From Halorussus salinus (GTDB lineage: Archaea > Halobacteriota > Halobacteria > Halobacteriales > Haladaptataceae), in NCBI RefSeq assembly GCF_004765815.2, contig NZ_SBIS02000008.1:372001-436000 (forward strand): DNA of 64,000 nucleotides, given 5' to 3'. Below the pieces are notes generated by a model. The model was not told the DNA's origin. It saw only the letters and a list, made by a program, of their open reading frames with translations, and did no database searches. Below, in pieces: positions 53,877 through 62,551 of the stretch. The translations under genes and the position numbers were made by a program. Numbering within the stretch: the stretch's first letter is position 1; the number at the start of each line of letters is the position of its first letter.

Positions 53877-53974
53877 AATACTTTTATCTATTTGTAATTT
53901 ATAATATTTAAAATCTTTTTATACAGAATTAATAAACCGGGGCGGATTTAACCGCCAGTCCACTATTCGCGCCC

Positions 53975-54694
53975 GTGAAGAACGTCACGGACAGAACCAG
54001 CAACCCCTTCGGGATGCGGCCGCCCTGCCCCCACGAGTGCGCGTCGGGCGTCAGCGCGGTCTACGGCTACGGCGACGCCAACGCCGACTTTCACCTAATC
54101 GGCGACTATCCGGGCGTCCACGGCGGCGAGGAGACCGGCGTCCCCTTCACGGGAAGCCTCACGGGCGAACGACTCCAACCGGTCCTCAACGAGGTCGGTC
54201 TCGTCGGCGACACCTACAGCGACGACCCGGCGCTGGCCGACTGCTTTCTGAGCTATCGGCACATGTGCTGTCTGCCGGACGGGGACGCGCCGACCGAGGC
54301 GGACTACGACCGACTCGAACCCTTCTTCGACGCGGAGTTGCGCGCCATCGCGGCCCACGTCCTCCTCCCGGTCGGCGAGCGCGCGACCCGACACGTCTTG
54401 CGTACCTACGCGGCGCGCGAGGCCCTGCTCGACGCGCCAGCGGACTCGGCGGACGGCGATTCGCCGGACGGCGAATCGCCAGCGGACGCGTCGGACCGCA
54501 TGGCCGACCTCCACGCCGACCACGTGCCGGGCCGGGGCTTTCTGGTGATTCCGGTCCGCGAACCCGCCGAGTGGGACGAGGGCGACGCCGAGGAACTGGT
54601 CTCCTCGCTGTCGGACCTGCTGGCGACCGACTACCGCCAGACCGCCGACCTCGGGCGGTTCCTCGCGGAACACGACACCTACGAGGTGCGGTGA
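53975..54694 (+). CDS. Uracil-DNA-glycosylase-superfamily protein
   Basis: 239 residues from a GTG start. The segment FHLIGDYPGVHGGEETGVPFTGS corresponds to the uracil-binding motif region of family 4/5 UDGs (usually GEAPG, here GDYPG). Cys18 and Cys22 (PPCPHECASG) could be part of an Fe-S site, but the full four-Cys set is not obvious. The usual His-Pro-Ser motif is missing, so catalytic activity is uncertain. A Ser/Asp-rich insertion with a 15-bp tandem duplication (about 54452-54485) lies near residue 163. Confidence 0.7.
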   Translation: MKNVTDRTSNPFGMRPPCPHECASGVSAVYGYGDANADFHLIGDYPGVHGGEETGVPFTGSLTGERLQPVLNEVGLVGDTYSDDPALADCFLSYRHMCCLPDGDAPTEADYDRLEPFFDAELRAIAAHVLLPVGERATRHVLRTYAAREALLDAPADSADGDSPDGESPADASDRMADLHADHVPGRGFLVIPVREPAEWDEGDAEELVSSLSDLLATDYRQTADLGRFLAEHDTYEVR

Positions 54695-54710
54695 GTCCGC
54701 GAGCAGTTCG

Positions 54711-54881
54711 CTACTCCTCGCCTGCGAGTCCGAGGAGACCGACGAACGCTCCGAGAGTCATCACTAACAGTCCGAAAACGCTGACGAGTTTCGATGCCCC
54801 GTAGAACTGTGGTCCGTTCAGCGAGACGAAGCCACCGAAGACGACCGATAGCAGTCCGAACCGATAGGTGTCTCTCGACAT
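54711..54881 (-). CDS. Small two-span membrane protein (56 residues)
   Basis: A short frame from the ATG at 54881 with two hydrophobic helices (about 8-22 and 32-52). It lies 17 bp after the convergent UDG-like gene and has normal haloarchaeal codon use. Function unknown. Confidence 0.65.
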   Translation of the reverse strand: MSRDTYRFGLLSVVFGGFVSLNGPQFYGASKLVSVFGLLVMTLGAFVGLLGLAGEE

Positions 54882-55028
54882 GTTCGTTCGTGATATTCTG
54901 GTCTCAAAAAGTTGGTGTCGAGTCGGTCGGGGCGTCCGACGTTCTCTAACCGGGGGACCCGACCGCGAATTCGAGTCACCGGACTGTTTTAGTAGCAGTT
55001 ACTCGAAAGAAACGAATCGAGACGGAGA

Positions 55029-55466
55029 ATGACGAGTCCCGAGGAGCCCCACGACCTACAGCGATTCGTCGAGGCCCAGAATCCAGTGATGGACGAAGTC
55101 AAGAAGGAACTGCGGTCGGGCCGCAAGCGGAGCCACTGGATGTGGTTCGTCTTCCCGCAGATGGAGGGCCTCGGCCGGAGCGAGATGGCTCGACGCTACG
55201 CGATTTCCTCCCGAGGAGAGGCCGAGGCCTACCTGTCACACCCGGTACTGGGTCCCCGCCTGCGGGACTGCACAGAGTTGGTGAACGCCATCGACGGGCG
55301 CTCGGCGAACGAGATATTCGGGTCGCCCGACGACCTGAAGTTTCGCTCCTCGATGACGCTGTTCGAGGCGGTCGCGGACGATTCGGCCCCGTTCCGGACG
55401 GCGTTGGACCGGTACTACGACGGCGACCGCGACCGGAAGACGCTGGACCTGCTGGAAGACGCCTGA
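55029..55466 (+). CDS. DUF1810 family protein
   Basis: 145 residues matching the DUF1810 pattern: LQRFVEAQNPVMDEVKKELRSGRKRSHWMWFVFPQ, then RYAISSRGEAEAYLSHPVLGPRLRDCTELV and DDLKFRSSMTLFEAV. The family is widespread in bacteria and archaea and has no firm function; links to ADP-ribose metabolism have been proposed. Single-gene unit. Confidence 0.9.
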   Translation: MTSPEEPHDLQRFVEAQNPVMDEVKKELRSGRKRSHWMWFVFPQMEGLGRSEMARRYAISSRGEAEAYLSHPVLGPRLRDCTELVNAIDGRSANEIFGSPDDLKFRSSMTLFEAVADDSAPFRTALDRYYDGDRDRKTLDLLEDA

Positions 55467-55541
55467 AAGCAATCGCCTCGGCGAACCCGCGGGCCAATCT
55501 CTTTGCCGCTCTGCGTCGAACCTGTCGGCGGTGAAACACCG

Positions 55542-55988
55542 ATGAGTGCCACGCAGTTAGATTCCCTGATGGAACACCTGAACGGGAGCGCGAACGTCCG
55601 AGCCGTCTTCGGCGACCCGATAGAGCGCGACGACCGAACCGTCGTCCCGGTCGCGCGCGTCGCCTTCGGGTTCGGCGGCGGGTTCGGCGAGAGCCACGGC
55701 GTCGAGTCCGACGACCGAGACGACGAGGAGCGCGGCGCGACGCCCGGCGAACGCGACGAGGAGGCCGGGGCCGACGACCGAGGCGAGGCGGACGGCGACG
55801 ACCGAACCGGCGTCGCCGAGAGCGAGGGTGGCGGCGGTGGCGGCGGCGGCGTGGCCACCCCGGTCGGCGCGCTCGAAATCGGCGACGACGGGACCCGGTT
55901 CGTCCGGTTCGGGGACCGGCGGCGGTCGCTCGCGTTGCTGGTCGCGGGGTGCGTGGTCGGATGGCTGGCGGGTCGCCGAGCGCGGTAG
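55542..55988 (+). CDS. GerW/YtfJ family protein
   Basis: 148 residues from the ATG at 55542. The opening SLMEHLNGSANVRAVFGDPIERDDRTVVPVARVAFGFGGGFG is the GerW (sporulation protein YtfJ) signature. It is followed by an acidic linker and a Gly run (GGGGGGGG), then VGALEIGDDGTRFVRFGD and a C-terminal membrane helix (LALLVAGCVVGWLAGRRAR). Family members occur widely outside spore formers, and the role in archaea is unknown. Confidence 0.85.
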   Translation: MSATQLDSLMEHLNGSANVRAVFGDPIERDDRTVVPVARVAFGFGGGFGESHGVESDDRDDEERGATPGERDEEAGADDRGEADGDDRTGVAESEGGGGGGGGVATPVGALEIGDDGTRFVRFGDRRRSLALLVAGCVVGWLAGRRAR

Positions 55989-55996
55989 AAGCCGAG

Positions 55997-57226
55997 CTAT
56001 CGGGCACCGTCGGGCGGCCGAACCACGTCTTCGTCGGTCACGCTCCGGCCGTCGAACTCCGCGACGAGCGCGTCGAGTCGCTCGGGGTCGTCCGCGCCGA
56101 GGAGTTCGCGGTCCGCCGTGACGCACTCCGCTTCGACGCCGAGTCGGTCGCACACGAGGTCGGCGGTCGCCGCCGCCATCCGGCGGTACGTGGTCAGTTT
56201 CCCGCCGACGATGCTGGCGAAGTTCGCCACGCCGTCCTCGGCGTGGTCGAGTCGGAAGAACCCCCGCGAGATGCCGCGCCCGCCGCGGTCCTCCTCGTCG
56301 GGGCCGTACAGCGGTCGGACGCCCCACCACCGCCGGAGTTCCGGAGCCTCCGCGACCGGCGGGAGCATGGCCGCGCACTGGCGGACGGTCTCATCGACCT
56401 CCCACTCCGCGGTCTCGTACTCGTCGGGGTCCTCGACGCGGACGCTTGTGGTTCCGAGGACGACCTCCGAGTCGTGGGGCACCACGATGTCGCCGTCGTC
56501 CGGCGCGCGACAGCGGTTCAAGACGGGTCCCAGACCGTCGTAATCGACCGAAATCATGACGCCGCGAGTGGGTCGCATCTCGACGGACACGTCGGCCATC
56601 GCGGCGACCTCTCCGGCCCACGCTCCGGCCGCGTTGACGACGTACTCGGGTTCGATTCGGCCGCCGACCGACCCGCCCAAATCGACGCCGGTGATGCGTC
56701 CGTCCGAGACGGTCACGCCTTCGACCGGCGCGTGGGGGTGAATCGTGGCCCCGTGGTCGCGGGCGTCGGCCGCGTTCGCGGCCACCAGTCGGGAGGGGTA
56801 GACCACCGCGTCTGGCACCTCCATCGCGCGCTCGACCTCCGACGAGAGGTCGGGGACCCGCTCGCGGGCCTCGTCGCCGTCGAGGAGTTCCGTCGGAATC
56901 CCGACCTCCTCGCAGGCCTCGCGCTTCGCCTCGAAGTAGGCGGGGTCGTCGTCCGCGAGTTGGACGAACAACCCGCCCGCGTCGCGGAGGCAGGCCCCGG
57001 CGATGTCGCGCAGGACGCGGTTCTCCTCGATGCACTCCTCGGCACCGACCGGGTCGGACTCGGCGTAGCGCGCCCCGCTGTGCAACAGGCCGTGCGAGCG
57101 GCCCGAGGTCCCGCTCGACAAGCCGCCGCGGTCCACGAGCGTCGCGTCCACGCCGCGCAACGCGAGGTCGCGCGCGATTCCGGCCCCGGTCGCGCCGCCG
57201 CCGACGACGAGGACTGTCGTCTCCAT
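55997..57226 (-). CDS. glpA: Glycerol-3-phosphate dehydrogenase, GlpA-like, without C-terminal Fe-S domain
   Basis: 409 residues. The FAD fold opens VLVVGGGATGAGIARDLALRG. The family motif GTSGRSHGLLHSGARYAESDP, the substrate region RRWWGVRPLYGP and the GGKLTTYRRMAAATADLVC end are all present. It oxidises glycerol-3-phosphate to dihydroxyacetone phosphate at the membrane. Bacterial GlpA carries a further C-terminal BFD-like 2Fe-2S domain that is absent here (chain ends about 130 residues early), and glpB and glpC are not adjacent. It could therefore be a stand-alone or related amino/hydroxy-acid oxidase. Confidence 0.85.
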   Translation of the reverse strand: METTVLVVGGGATGAGIARDLALRGVDATLVDRGGLSSGTSGRSHGLLHSGARYAESDPVGAEECIEENRVLRDIAGACLRDAGGLFVQLADDDPAYFEAKREACEEVGIPTELLDGDEARERVPDLSSEVERAMEVPDAVVYPSRLVAANAADARDHGATIHPHAPVEGVTVSDGRITGVDLGGSVGGRIEPEYVVNAAGAWAGEVAAMADVSVEMRPTRGVMISVDYDGLGPVLNRCRAPDDGDIVVPHDSEVVLGTTSVRVEDPDEYETAEWEVDETVRQCAAMLPPVAEAPELRRWWGVRPLYGPDEEDRGGRGISRGFFRLDHAEDGVANFASIVGGKLTTYRRMAAATADLVCDRLGVEAECVTADRELLGADDPERLDALVAEFDGRSVTDEDVVRPPDGAR

Positions 57227-57373
57227 ACCGGTCCTTCGAGTAGACGAGTAAGTGTCTGACGGCGACGGCGGGAGGTGCCGAGGCAGGGTCCGCCGCGAGC
57301 CGAACGCCGGAGGACCGAAGGGCGGAACCGAAGGGCCGAACCGGACCGAAGGGCCGGACCGAGGAGTCCCGCC

Positions 57374-57553
57374 TCAGTCGTGGCGGTGGGGCCAGTCCTC
57401 GATGGGAGTGAACGCGCTCTCCCCGCACGCCCCACAGCCCTCGGGCGCTTCGTACCGGTGGCCCGAGTCGGTGTGTTCGACCACGGTGCCAGCGTGGACC
57501 GTTTGACACGCGTTACAGACGAACAGCCTCGGATGCTCGGGTTGGTGAGCCAT
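57374..57553 (-). CDS. Small zinc-ribbon protein
   Basis: 59 residues from the ATG at 57553. CNAC (residues 13-16) and CGAC (40-43) make one zinc ribbon, with extra His residues (HAGTVVEHTDSGHRY, ending WPHRHD). The frame extends upstream but without coding character. Function unknown. Confidence 0.75.
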   Translation of the reverse strand: MAHQPEHPRLFVCNACQTVHAGTVVEHTDSGHRYEAPEGCGACGESAFTPIEDWPHRHD

Positions 57554-57700
57554 GAGAACATTCCACGCGTTCCACCGGCATAAGTCTCCACTCCTCGCCG
57601 GTCGCCGCGGGGAGTCGGCGAGCGACCGGTCGAATCGACCAGTCACCGGGACGACCGCCGCGCCGACGGAGTGCGTCGTTATCAATATTCTATCCCAGTT

Positions 57701-57723
57701 AGATAGTGGTTATTATCCTATCT
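57701..57723. promoter_or_regulatory. Inverted repeat upstream of cbiM
   Basis: AGATAG (57701-57706) and CTATCT (57718-57723) form a dyad with an 11-nt AT-rich spacer. Partial CCAG/CTGG extensions lie on both sides. It sits 51 bp before the cbiM start, just upstream of the TATA block, where a metal-responsive regulator could act. No matching dyad is seen before the second operon. Confidence 0.45.
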
Positions 57724-57734
57724 GGATTCATACG

Positions 57735-57767
57735 GCAACTTTATTATATTGGTACCCTATATTGTTA
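57735..57767 (+). promoter_or_regulatory. Shared promoter block before cbiM
   Basis: GCAACTTTATTATA (57735-57748) followed by TACCCTATATTGTTA (57753-57767). The TATA-like core is centred about 31 bp before the cbiM ATG, as in leaderless haloarchaeal genes. Both words recur in the same order and spacing before the substrate-binding protein gene at 60636. Sequence between TATA core and start is therefore conserved too, which suggests an operator. Confidence 0.65.
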
Positions 57768-57774
57768 ATCAGAT

Positions 57775-58455
57775 ATGGCGCACATTCACCTCGGCGAAGG
57801 CTCGTTCCCGCTGTGGGCGCTCGCTCTCTGGACGACGCTCGCCGTCGGACTCGTCGGTACCGTCGTGTACCGCGTCCGCAAGGGCGGTATCGAGACGCAT
57901 CAAATCGCGCTCGCCGGAATCGGCGCGGCCGCGAGTTTCGCAATCTTCCAACTGAACATCCCCGTGTGGGGCGGCATCCACATGAACCTGACCGGTCTCG
58001 TCGGCATCCTCGCCGGGCCACTGCTCGGCGCGCTCATCGCGCTGGTCGTCAACATCTTCTCGGCGGCGCTCGGCCACGGTGCCGTGGGCCTCCTCGGGGC
58101 GAACACACTCGTCAACGCGAGCGAGGCCATCGTCGCCTACTACGCCTTCAAGACGCTCGTCGGTCAGGACTGGGACATCTTCCCCGCGAGCGCGAGCGCC
58201 GCGACGCTGGGCCTGACGGCTGGCGCGTTTCTGATGGGCGCGATTATCGTCGTCAGCGGCGTGAACGGGAGCGCGTTGCCCCGTAGCGACCTGACGATAG
58301 CCGTCGCCGGACTGGTCGGTCTCAACCTCGGCGTCGCCGTGATAGAGGGCATGCTGACCGGCTTCATCGTCCAGTTCCTCGCGTCGGTCCGCCCCGACCT
58401 CGTCGGTCTCGGCGACCGCGAGACCTGCGAGAAGTCCGCGGGGGTGACCGCCTGA
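57775..58455 (+). CDS. cbiM: Cobalt/nickel ECF importer substrate-binding membrane protein
   Basis: 226 residues, about seven membrane helices. The N-terminus MAHIHLGEG places His at positions 3 and 5; the family normally starts Met-His-Ile. His69 in the VWGGIHMNLTGLVG segment matches the conserved internal metal ligand. It binds Co2+ or Ni2+ at the outer face and passes it to the CbiQ/CbiO motor. First gene of a four-gene operon; the stop shares one base with the next start (TGATG). Confidence 0.93.
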   Translation: MAHIHLGEGSFPLWALALWTTLAVGLVGTVVYRVRKGGIETHQIALAGIGAAASFAIFQLNIPVWGGIHMNLTGLVGILAGPLLGALIALVVNIFSAALGHGAVGLLGANTLVNASEAIVAYYAFKTLVGQDWDIFPASASAATLGLTAGAFLMGAIIVVSGVNGSALPRSDLTIAVAGLVGLNLGVAVIEGMLTGFIVQFLASVRPDLVGLGDRETCEKSAGVTA

Positions 58456-58784
58456 TGCGACGCTGGAAGCAGTACGGCGGTCTCGCCGGTCTGTTCGCGG
58501 TCTGTCTCGCGGCCGGTCTCTGGGGGTTCCGTTCGACCGGCGGGTCGCTCCCGTGGGCCAAGCGGTCGGCGAAGGCGCTCCAGCGCGGCGTGAAGGACGG
58601 CGGCGGCGCGCTCGTTGACTTCGGTCGCGGCATCGTCGTCGCTGGCCCCATCCGGAAGGGCGGGCTGATGCTCGAATTTTTCGGCGTCGTCGCCCTGCTG
58701 GCCGTGGTCGGCATCGGACTGTACGTCTACGTAGACCGGTACCGCGGTCTGGATAGCACGGGCCGCGCGCCCCGACAACCGTGA
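58455..58784 (+). CDS. CbiN/PDGLE-like small membrane subunit
   Basis: 109 residues with two membrane helices (about 7-25 and 70-92) and a basic extracytoplasmic loop between them. Size, topology and position between CbiM and CbiQ match the accessory CbiN or PDGLE subunits that assist metal capture, but sequence similarity to classical CbiN is weak. Coupled to CbiM (TGATG) and to CbiQ (GTGA). Confidence 0.75.
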   Translation: MRRWKQYGGLAGLFAVCLAAGLWGFRSTGGSLPWAKRSAKALQRGVKDGGGALVDFGRGIVVAGPIRKGGLMLEFFGVVALLAVVGIGLYVYVDRYRGLDSTGRAPRQP

Positions 58785-59593
58785 CGACGCTCTCGAACCA
58801 CGTCCCGGACCCGCGGCTCGTCACGGCGTTCGCCGAGCGCCGGGACGGCCCGCTCCACCGCATCAACCCGTGGACGAAAGTCGGCGTCGTCGGGGCGCTC
58901 GTCCTCGCGGTGACGGTGTTCGACAGGCTCGCACTACTGGCCGGTCTCTACGCCACCGTTCTGGCCGTGTACGGTCTCGCAGGCCTGCCGTATCGACGCT
59001 TGGCTGGCTGGTACACGCTCCCGGCGCTGTTCGTCGTCTCGGTCGCGGGACCGCTCGCATTCCTCGAACCGGGGACGCCCATCGGCGGCGCGCTCGCCAC
59101 GCCCGTCGGCGAACTGTCGGTGACGCGGGCCGGACTCGCGCTGTTCGCGGAACTCAGCTTCCGGTCGCTGACCGTCGTCACGTTCGCCCTCACCGCGTCG
59201 ATGACCACGAAATACACCCACGTTGCGTACATGCTCGGCCGACTGCTTCCCCGGCCCATCGACCAAATCGCGTTGCTCACCTATCGGTTCACCTTCGTCA
59301 TGCTCGAAACCCTCGAAGACCTCGTGAAGGCCGCGCTCTCCCGCGGCGCGAACTTCTCGGAGTTCTGGTCGAACAAACGCCTCTACGCGCGGATTCTCGG
59401 CATGACGATGCTGTCGGCAATCGAGCAGTCCGAGCGGTTGGTCAAGTCGATGGAGGCCCGCGGCTACGACGGCGACATCACGCTGTACGGCGACGTGCCG
59501 CGTCCGCCCGTCGGCGAACTCCTGCTGGTCGCCGGAGCGTACGTCGCGGTCGTCGGCTACGCGGCAGTCGCGGTCTACGGAGGAGGACTGTGA
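58781..59593 (+). CDS. cbiQ: ECF importer transmembrane coupling subunit
   Basis: 270 residues from a GTG start. It opens with a cytoplasmic stretch containing HRINPWTKVGVVGALVLAVTVFD and has about five membrane helices. The two conserved coupling helices include MTTKYTHVAYMLGRLLPR and the A-R-G motif region KSMEARGYDGDI. It connects CbiM to the ATPase. The stop overlaps the CbiO start (GTGA). Confidence 0.9.
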   Translation: MTTLSNHVPDPRLVTAFAERRDGPLHRINPWTKVGVVGALVLAVTVFDRLALLAGLYATVLAVYGLAGLPYRRLAGWYTLPALFVVSVAGPLAFLEPGTPIGGALATPVGELSVTRAGLALFAELSFRSLTVVTFALTASMTTKYTHVAYMLGRLLPRPIDQIALLTYRFTFVMLETLEDLVKAALSRGANFSEFWSNKRLYARILGMTMLSAIEQSERLVKSMEARGYDGDITLYGDVPRPPVGELLLVAGAYVAVVGYAAVAVYGGGL

Positions 59594-60459
59594 CCCGCGA
59601 CGAATCGCCGCTCGTGGACCTCCAGTGTGGTGCCCACACCTACCCCGACGGGACGGTCGGGATGCACGACGTGGCGTTCAGCGTCTCCCCCGAGGAGGTC
59701 GTCGCGCTCGTCGGCGGCAACGGCGCTGGGAAATCGACGCTCCTCGAACATCTCAACGCGACGCTCGTCCCGGACGACGGCGAGTTGGTTGTCGATGGAA
59801 CCCCCATCACGGAAGACAACGAGGCTCACGCGCGCAAGGAGGTCGGCTTCGTCTTCCAAGACGCCGACACGCAACTGGTCGCGCCCACGGTGCTGGACGA
59901 CGTGATGTTCGGCCTTCGGAACTACGGCGTGCCCGGCGACGAGGCGAGAACGCGCGCTCGGGAGGCGCTGGCGACCGTGGACGCCGGGCATCTCGAAGAC
60001 CGCATCCCCCACTACCTGAGCGGCGGCGAGAAACGACTCGTCGGACTGGCGGGCGTCCTCGCGCTCGAACCGAGCGTGGTCGTCTTGGACGAACCGCTCG
60101 CGGGTCTCGACCCCGAGCGGTCCCGACTGGTCGCCGAGCGCGTCCGCCAGATTCACGCGGAGGGCATCAGCGTCGTCCTCTCGACCCACGACCTCGACTT
60201 CGCCGCCGAGGTCGCCGACCGCGTCTGCGTGATGAGCGACGGCAACGTCGCCGGGAGCGGAACGCCCCGCGAGGTGTTCTACGACGGCGCGCTGTTAGAG
60301 GAGGCGAACCTCCACCCGCCGAGCGCGGTGCGGGTCGCCCGCGACGCAGGACTGGACGCCGAATCGCGGCCCGTGACCGAGCCGGAACTCGTGGCGCTCC
60401 TCGGGGAGACCGACGATTCGCAGGGCGCGGAGACCCCCTCGCTCGACGGCGACGACTGA
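59590..60459 (+). CDS. cbiO: ECF importer ATPase
   Basis: 289 residues from the GTG at 59590. Walker A is GGNGAGKST, the Q-loop FQDADTQLVAPTV is typical of ECF ATPases, the signature is LSGGEKR, Walker B VVVLDEPLAGLDP and the H-loop STHD. It energises cobalt/nickel uptake. The C-terminal 45 residues are an acidic extension. The long open frame before the start is the shadow of cbiQ. Confidence 0.93.
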   Translation: MTRDESPLVDLQCGAHTYPDGTVGMHDVAFSVSPEEVVALVGGNGAGKSTLLEHLNATLVPDDGELVVDGTPITEDNEAHARKEVGFVFQDADTQLVAPTVLDDVMFGLRNYGVPGDEARTRAREALATVDAGHLEDRIPHYLSGGEKRLVGLAGVLALEPSVVVLDEPLAGLDPERSRLVAERVRQIHAEGISVVLSTHDLDFAAEVADRVCVMSDGNVAGSGTPREVFYDGALLEEANLHPPSAVRVARDAGLDAESRPVTEPELVALLGETDDSQGAETPSLDGDD

Positions 60460-60597
60460 CTCCTCTTCTCGATACTCGCGGCGTCTTCTCGGTGGAGCCG
60501 ATTCCGACTGTCCAGTTCGTGCGGCCAAATGGCGAGTACGCCCGTCCGATAGCGGAGAGACCGACGCCGCGTTATATGAAAAGTAGAGATAAAATTA

Positions 60598-60628
60598 GCA
60601 ACTTTTATTATAACTACCCCTATTGTTA
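60598..60628 (+). promoter_or_regulatory. Shared promoter block before the SsuA-like gene
   Basis: GCAACTTTTATTATA (60598-60612) followed by TACCCCTATTGTTA (60615-60628). It is a near copy of the block before cbiM and is likewise placed about 38 bp before the ATG. The TATA-like core is centred about 29 bp before the start, so the message is probably leaderless. Confidence 0.65.
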
Positions 60629-60635
60629 TTATTCA

Positions 60636-61679
60636 ATGGGAGGACACTCGCGTCGTAGATTCCTTCGGAACGGAGCGGCAGTCCCAACGGTCGGCCTCGC
60701 GGCGACGGCCGGTTGCGTCGGGTCGCTCACCGGAAGTGGCGACGGTAGTCTCGACGGTCTCACCGTCGCGTACGTGCCGATTTACCCGAACGTACAACAC
60801 TACGTGATGCAAGCGGAGGGCTTCTACGACGACGTGCCCGCCGAGGTGACGGCGAAGCGATTCTCCTCGGGACCGGGCGTCGTGAAAGCGTTCGCCAGCG
60901 ACGAGGTGGACGTTGCCCTCTTCGGCATCACGCCCGCGATGGTCCTCGCGGACAAGGGCAAACAGGCGGGCGTCCTCGCCGCGAACTCCCGCGAAGGGTT
61001 CAAAGTGATGGGTACCGCGGAGTTCGCGGACCTCTACGAGAAACACGGCGAGCGAGCGTTCTCGACGTTCGAGGAACAGAAGGGACGCAAAGTCAGATTC
61101 GGCGCACCGCCCGATGGTAGTGTCCCGGATGTGGTGCTACGCTACTGGCTCGAAGAAGCTCTCGGACTCGGGAAACTGGAGTCGGTCGTCTCGAAGTCGA
61201 AGGTGCCGCCCGCGAAGGCCCCTCAGACGATGCAAGCAGGCGATATCGACGCGACGGTGATTCAGGAACCGTTCGCGACCGTCGTCGGCAACGACGACGG
61301 TTTCCGCGAACTCGCGTGGTCGGGAGAGATACTCGACGGCCATCCCGTCACGGTGCTGTTCGCACAGAAGCGCGTTCTCGACGCGACGGAGACCGCACAA
61401 GCCCTCGTCTCGGCGCACGTCGATGCGACGGAGTTCGTTCGAGACAACCCCGAGAAGGCCGCCGAGGACGCCAGCGCAGTCATCGGGTCGGGCGTGAGCG
61501 ACGACCTCGCAATCGCGGCGATGGAGTCGAAAGCGTCGAGCTACCTCTCGGACCCCCACGCGATTACGAGTCAGACCGAGCAGATGGCCGAATACGTCGC
61601 CGCCGTCGGTAACACGGACGAGGTCGTCTCGAACGAGAAGCTGTTCCACTTCGAGGCCTACGACGCCGTCACAGAATGA
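60636..61679 (+). CDS. ABC importer substrate-binding lipoprotein, SsuA/TauA (NMT1/THI5-like) family
   Basis: 347 residues. A Tat signal ([10 protein letters not shown]) with lipobox Cys27 precedes a two-lobed binding domain: [25 protein letters not shown], then [38 protein letters not shown]. Relatives bind nitrate, taurine, sulfonates, riboflavin or thiamine precursors. Its promoter block copies that of the cobalt/nickel importer, which hints at a metal-related cargo. The stop overlaps the permease start (ATGA). Confidence 0.88.
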   Translation: MGGHSRRRFLRNGAAVPTVGLAATAGCVGSLTGSGDGSLDGLTVAYVPIYPNVQHYVMQAEGFYDDVPAEVTAKRFSSGPGVVKAFASDEVDVALFGITPAMVLADKGKQAGVLAANSREGFKVMGTAEFADLYEKHGERAFSTFEEQKGRKVRFGAPPDGSVPDVVLRYWLEEALGLGKLESVVSKSKVPPAKAPQTMQAGDIDATVIQEPFATVVGNDDGFRELAWSGEILDGHPVTVLFAQKRVLDATETAQALVSAHVDATEFVRDNPEKAAEDASAVIGSGVSDDLAIAAMESKASSYLSDPHAITSQTEQMAEYVAAVGNTDEVVSNEKLFHFEAYDAVTE

Positions 61680-62551
61680 GTCTCGGAACCGACGCCGACG
61701 CCGCCGACTCGAACGGCGACGCGAACGCCGACGACCCGAGCGCGAACGGCGGACTCTTGAGGAAGCGAGACCCGGCCCGTCTCGGTCGCGGCGCGGTCGG
61801 TGTCGCGGCGTTTCTCGCGGTCTGGTGGGTCGGCGCGCAGGTGACGACGCCGTCGTATCTCCTGCCCGGCCCGGTCGCGTCCGCGAAGGCGTTCGCCGAC
61901 CTGTTCGTCCAGACCGAGCCGACGACGCTTCCCGCGGTGGGGAGCGTCGGCGTCCCGGTCGGGTTGTTCAAACTCGGCCAGAGTCTCCTGCACTACGTGC
62001 CGGGACTGGTGGTCGGGAGCGTCGCCGGAATCGCGCTCGGCGTGGCGATGGGGTGGTCGGGCCGACTCGACGACTACCTCACCCCGGTCGTCCGCATCCT
62101 CCGGCCGATTCCACCGCTGGCGTGGGTCGTCTTCGCCATCCTCTGGTTCGGCATCCACCACACCGGCGCGGCGTTCATCGTCTTCGTCGGCGCGTTCTGG
62201 ATCAACTTCTACGGCGCGTACAGCGGCGTCGAAGGCGTCTCCTCGGACTACACCGAGGTCGCGTCGAGTCTCGGCGTCGAAACCGACCGGGAGATGGTTC
62301 GGCTCGTGGTCCTCCCCGCGGCGGCACCGAGCATCCTCACCGCCTTCCGGACGAGCATCGGGCGGTGCTGGATGATAGTCGTCGGCGCGGAACTGTTCGG
62401 CGCGCCCGGCGTCGGCTACGAGATTATCAACGCCTCGAACAACCTCGCGGTGGACACGAGCGTCGCGTACATGCTCGTCATCAGCCTCGTCTACGTCGGC
62501 ATGGACGTGGCGTTTCGAAACGTCGAACGGAGACTTCTCGCATGGCAATGA
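61676..62551 (+). CDS. ABC importer permease, SsuC/TauC family
   Basis: 291 residues. An acidic N-terminus (Asn/Asp-rich, residues 4-24) is followed by about six membrane helices. The EAA-type coupling loop [38 protein letters not shown] docks the ATPase. Genes on both sides overlap by ATGA, so it belongs to a tight three-gene operon. Confidence 0.9.
   Translation: MSLGTDADAADSNGDANADDPSANGGLLRKRDPARLGRGAVGVAAFLAVWWVGAQVTTPSYLLPGPVASAKAFADLFVQTEPTTLPAVGSVGVPVGLFKLGQSLLHYVPGLVVGSVAGIALGVAMGWSGRLDDYLTPVVRILRPIPPLAWVVFAILWFGIHHTGAAFIVFVGAFWINFYGAYSGVEGVSSDYTEVASSLGVETDREMVRLVVLPAAAPSILTAFRTSIGRCWMIVVGAELFGAPGVGYEIINASNNLAVDTSVAYMLVISLVYVGMDVAFRNVERRLLAWQ

Noticed and set aside
57660-57774. Cobalamin riboswitch before cbiM
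   Set aside because: The interval between the divergent gene and cbiM is too short and AT-rich, lacks the B12-box, and the TATA box position implies a leaderless message.
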